From: Lindgomyces ingoldianus
Taxonomy: Eukaryota > Ascomycota > Dothideomycetes > Pleosporales > Lindgomycetaceae
Assembly: GCF_010093535.1 (NCBI RefSeq)
Contig: NW_022985212.1
Location: 229,647 to 293,646 of the forward strand
Length of the DNA: 64,000 nucleotides
Reading direction: 5' to 3'
Under the pieces are notes generated by a model, which made no database searches, was not told where the DNA came from, and saw only the letters and a program-made list of their open reading frames with translations. Of the stretch, positions 60,703 to 64,000 are shown piece by piece (within the stretch, counting starts at the first letter, position 1; each line of letters begins with the position of its first letter). The position numbers and the translations under genes were made by a program.

Positions 60703-61500
60703 AAGTAAATTAATATTAGCAGAAGATTAGATCTCTGCTTTTTACAGCAGTTACTATAAAACTAGACATTGCCTTTGCTACATTACGCTTTACACAGTTT
60801 CTTACAAATCCTGCATCTAACTATTAGAATGCAGCTAATTAAGTTATCCTGTACCTACATGCAACACAGACGTACGCACTCTAATTAGGAGGAGAAGACT
60901 ACTTTGTAGTAGCAAGTAATGCGTTATTTATAGATAATACACTAAATAAAAAAAGCTTTTAAGGCTATGTTATTTAACTATTTAGTAGATAGATTGCATA
61001 GCAAGCAAATAAACAAGATATAGTTACAATGTTAATAATAAAAGCAGAATTACTTGCACTGTTTTAAGTTGCTAAGGAAGCTATATTTACAAGAATGCTT
61101 TTTAACAAACTGTAAGTTAAGCTGCCTAATTTAACTATTATAATCTAGTGTAACAACAAGCAGACAATCTAACTAGTAAACAAAGAGATATCTTAACTTT
61201 AAACTAAGCTCTAACATGTCAACATCCATAACCACTAGCTCCGACAGGAAGTCTCTCAACAAACAATTAAGGTTGTCCATGTCCCCTCTAGCAAGATGCT
61301 TGCGGACAGACTTACCAAAGCGCTTCTAGCCAGCAAATGGCCAAGCTTTCTTTAGCAAATTCAGCTAGTTAACGTCAGGGAGAGGATAGTCAGTCAGGAA
61401 GCGGATATGGAAGAGATTAAAGCAAGAATGGAAGCCCTAGAAGCATACTAAGGTTGCGCAATCGGGAACCAGCTTAAAGCATGTCCAAGCTGAGGGGGTG
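60703..61500 (+). pseudogene. Copia RNase H region, 3' part of pol
   Basis: Continues the copia frame after the Gypsy insertion. Recognisable pieces include an AELLAL..VAKEAIFTRML-like helix near 61040-61110 (with stops) and, from about 61210, an almost clean stretch containing EVSQQTIKVVHVPSSKMLAD followed by LTKALLASKWPSFL, typical of the copia RNase H end. Ends shortly before the polypurine tract. Confidence 0.8.
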
Positions 61501-61981
61501 TGTCAGATATGCGCACCTACTGTCAAGACAGGAGGAACGTTTGACGAAAGCTGCTACATAGTACGAGCAATAAGCTTGTCAGATATGCGCACCTACTGTC
61601 AAGACAGGAGGAACGTTTGACGAAAGCTGCTACATAGTACGAGCAATAAGCTCGAACAGTATGTTGCTGCAAATTGCAGCATTTTGCAGCATTTTGCAGC
61701 ATTTTGCAGCATGTTGCAGCAGATTGCAGCATTTTGCAGCATGTTGCAGCAGATTGCAGCATTTTGCAGCATGTTGCAGCAAATTGCAGCATTTTACAGC
61801 ATGTTGCAGCAAATTGCAGCAAATTGCAGCATGTTACAGCATTTTGCAGCAAATTGCAGCATGTTGCAAGCTGGTCGCNNNNNNNNNNACACGATCAATA
61901 CAATCAATAAATCATCCCATACATCATATCCAAACCCATCATTCATCTCAGGAAGCCCAGAAACAGTGCTTCAATCTGACA
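61501..61981 (+). repeat. 3' LTR of the copia element, with partial duplication and assembly gap
   Basis: The first 76 bp (61501-61576) are repeated immediately as the start of the LTR proper at 61577. The 10-bp minisatellite here has about 20 units (61665-61868). Ten Ns at 61879-61888 replace most of the conserved block found at 6503-6590 and 50186-50280. Confidence 0.88.
61879..61888. other. Assembly gap (10 N)
   Basis: A run of ten Ns directly after the minisatellite. Comparison with the other LTR copies shows that roughly 80-90 bp of LTR sequence are not represented. Confidence 0.98.
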
Positions 61982-61986
61982 ATAGC

Positions 61987-62066
61987 AGAGCTGTGGTCTG
62001 CATTATAACTACTATATATAAGGGGTAGTAGCTTTTTCTTTTTTTATATACTAAATAAATAGACTA
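61987..62066 (-). mobile_element. Element C, inverted copy, segment 2
   Basis: AGAGCTGTGGTCTGCATT and the sequence after it are the reverse complement of 2765-2840. This short piece lies between the copia element and MITE A3. Confidence 0.8.
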
Positions 62067-63198
62067 ACGTACCTAACGGGTTGGCCGGCCACACGGGTTG
62101 GCCGGCCACTTTTGCCAAGCCCCCACCAAAACCACCCCATTCTCTCGCAAAACAGCCCACTTTGGCCCTGTATAGAGTAATACAACACAAGATATTATTT
62201 AGAGTCTACTTCTGCTACTTGCTTACACGTACGCAAGTTATGCCCAGTCTAATTGCACCGCCCGCATCGCCTTTAACTTGGCTTACCTCCTTTAGCGCGC
62301 ACCTGCGTCTTTAGCTTCTTCCTATCACTACGCGCTCTAAACTCCTTTAGAGCAGTTAGACAAGCCCTATCTTTAACTATTAAGGTCTCTTCTGCCTAAA
62401 TCTGCTTCCTTTTATGCAATCTACGTCGCGTGGCAGCCTTATTTGCCGCTTAAAGCTCTGTGATCTCATAGCCCACCCTGTTGCGTTAATGCCCTAGATA
62501 ACTGTTGTCCACTCCCTATTGCCTTGCTGTATTGCCTTTAGCTGTCCTTGTCTCTCTAAAGCTGTAATAACTGCTCTAGTTAATATCTAGCCTATTATAA
62601 AGCCTAACTTGTTAAAGTTATACTTATCTTTATTCTAGATACTGTACTTAGCTTTTATGTTAGCTACTAGGCGAAACTAGCCCTAGATAACCTCTAGATC
62701 CTCGCAGAGCGCTCTCTTGTAATTGTACTTGCAATTAAACTTTATTATAAACTTAGGGCAGTGCTTAACCCACATACTAGTCTAGTTTAAGCTAACCTGG
62801 CCTAGATTGCGCTCTGCGGGCAAGGAATTAGCCATATCAGCTACAGCTGCGAGCCTAGGGGGAAATCCGCGCGTAATAAGCTTAAGTATGTACTTAACAA
62901 CTACCTCCTTCTTAAGCTTAGTTAGATTCCTTAATTTAGGCCAGCATTCTGCTTGTGAAGGCTGTCTAGCGCGTTAATTGCTTAGTGTTGTGTGAGAGAC
63001 ATTATAGATAGCTGCAGCGCGTTGCAAGGAGAGTTTTAAGTCTTGTTTAAGAGCCTAAAGAGCAAGCTATATCTAACGTTCTTTAGAAGATTTAATCTAG
63101 TGTTGTTGTTAAGGCATTATGTAGATAGGTAGAGTTTAGTGGGGGCTTGGCAAAAGTGGCCGGCCAACCCGTGTGGCTGGCCAACCCGTTAGGTACGT
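62067..63198 (-). mobile_element. 1132-bp MITE-like pogo derivative, copy A3, unmutated
   Basis: Ends ACGTACCTAACGGGTTGG and ...CCAACCCGTTAGGTACGT, TA on both sides, exactly the length of A1 and A2 but in the opposite orientation. CpG-containing motifs are intact, so it has largely escaped RIP. On the minus strand, N-terminal transposase sequence up to a GINATGWAM segment is joined to the C-terminal AANKAATRRRLHKRKQI tail; the catalytic DDE core is deleted. Confidence 0.92.
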
Positions 63199-64000
63199 TA
63201 TCTTTTTTACATATCTTTCTTTTTTAATCTTATAATAAAAAAAATAAGTGCGTATAATAAAAAAAAAATTAAGCTTTATATAAAAGTGTTATTAGTTTAG
63301 TTAGTCTAGAGCATCTTTGCGCACAGAATCTAGCTAGTCTACAGATACTTCTATCTAGATAGAGAAGTAGTTAGTTAGGACTAATAATTAAAGAGCCTAG
63401 TTTAGTGTTTTTTTTATATATACATCTACTAAGTTATTTTTACTATGAATTTACTTTATTTTAGTAATTTCCTTTTTTTTTTATATAATTTGCAGAGTAA
63501 CATAATGTTAATTATAAGTTACTTTTTACTAGTAGTGCCTAGCTTAATAAAGTAATTATATAAAAACTTTAAATTTATGTAAATTACTACTAGAATTAGT
63601 AGTAGTTTAAGTGTTTATATAATTTACTATAAAGTTATACTAAAAGTAATTACATTATTAAACTCTCTAACTATTTTATATAGTTTACTAGTAAGAACAC
63701 TCTTAGTTACTCTTTTACACTTAGTAAAATTCTAGTGTATAATATTACCTAGTATTTTAAAGTAGTTACTTTACTTTATATAGTTTTTATTACTTAATAT
63801 AATTAAGAATCTTAGCTATAAGCTAAAGTTTTTATTATTAGTAAATAATCTATTTATAAAGATAAACAGCTTTGCACTATTAAGCTATAATAGTAGAAAA
63901 GTAAGACTACACTTACTATTATTTATCTACTATTAGATTTATATATTAAGTGTATTAATATTATTATATAAAGGGTCTATAGTTTATGTAGCAATAGACA
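63199..64000 (-). mobile_element. Element C, inverted copy, segment 3 (runs off the window)
   Basis: Reverse-complement match to about 1957-2760, covering the RNase H remnant. For example TTTGCGCACAGAATCTAGCT faces AGCTAGATCCTGTGCGCAAA at 2617. Confidence 0.8.

Larger units (their letters stand above)
49962..61981 (+). mobile_element. Copia retrotransposon, RIP-mutated, with nested Gypsy, TSD ATAGC
   Basis: LTRs at 49962-50372 and 61501-61981 begin TGTCAGATATGCGC and end AATCTRACA. ATAGC flanks the element at 49957-49961 and 61982-61986. A gag start is readable at 50405 (ATGGCCACCCAGCC), and a polypurine tract, GCTGAGGGGGTG, precedes the 3' LTR. The body is AT-rich with stops throughout. The RT box reads FYVDN on the plus strand (YVDN at 54076-54087) where YVDD is expected, and the RNase H end at 61190-61440 is little mutated. 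The order RT-RNase H at the 3' end of pol, with no integrase after it, fits copia. Without the Gypsy insertion it is about 5.7 kb. Confidence 0.92.

Overview
The window looks like an accessory stretch of a filamentous ascomycete (Pezizomycotina) genome. Genes carry short fungal introns of about 43-67 bp with GT...AG ends, plus one of 176 bp. They sit in two islands of ordinary base composition, 8.9-15.9 kb and 28-44.3 kb. Everything else is very AT-rich, full of TpA and stop codons, and made of transposons whose reading frames carry C-to-T/G-to-A changes. This is the picture left by repeat-induced point mutation (RIP). The species cannot be named from the sequence.

Left block (1-8.9 kb): a RIP-mutated copia-like retrotransposon, then a stack of nested insertions built on a fold-back pogo element (4524-8007), then a solo Gypsy LTR. 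Island 1: a broken GNAT acetyltransferase (9457-10342, minus) and an intact six-intron APC-family amino acid/choline/GABA-type permease (12524-14525, minus). Middle block (16-27.7 kb): RIP-mutated Tc1/mariner and pogo elements, two copies of a 1132-bp MITE, fold-back elements and an unmutated 604-bp TRIM with a tRNA-like segment.

Island 2 holds three intact genes: a complete fungal fatty acid synthase beta subunit (28524-34734, minus, 2051 aa), a divergently transcribed acyl-CoA ligase-like enzyme (35934-37876, plus, 572 aa) and a full-size MDR-type ABC transporter (40089-44206, plus, 1282 aa). The gene for the FAS alpha subunit is not in the window. Divergent FAS-beta and ligase genes, a nearby exporter and flanking heterochromatin-like repeats would fit a small fatty-acyl metabolite cluster, but no other biosynthetic gene is visible and this is inference.

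Right block (44.3-64 kb): a fold-back element, a truncated pogo element, then an inverted copy of the left-end copia-like element. That copy is split by a 12-kb copia retrotransposon (49962-61981, TSD ATAGC), which itself contains a Gypsy element (54359-60697, TSD ATTAG). It is split again by a third, unmutated copy of the 1132-bp MITE (62067-63198). A run of 10 Ns at 61879-61888 marks an assembly gap inside the copia 3' LTR.
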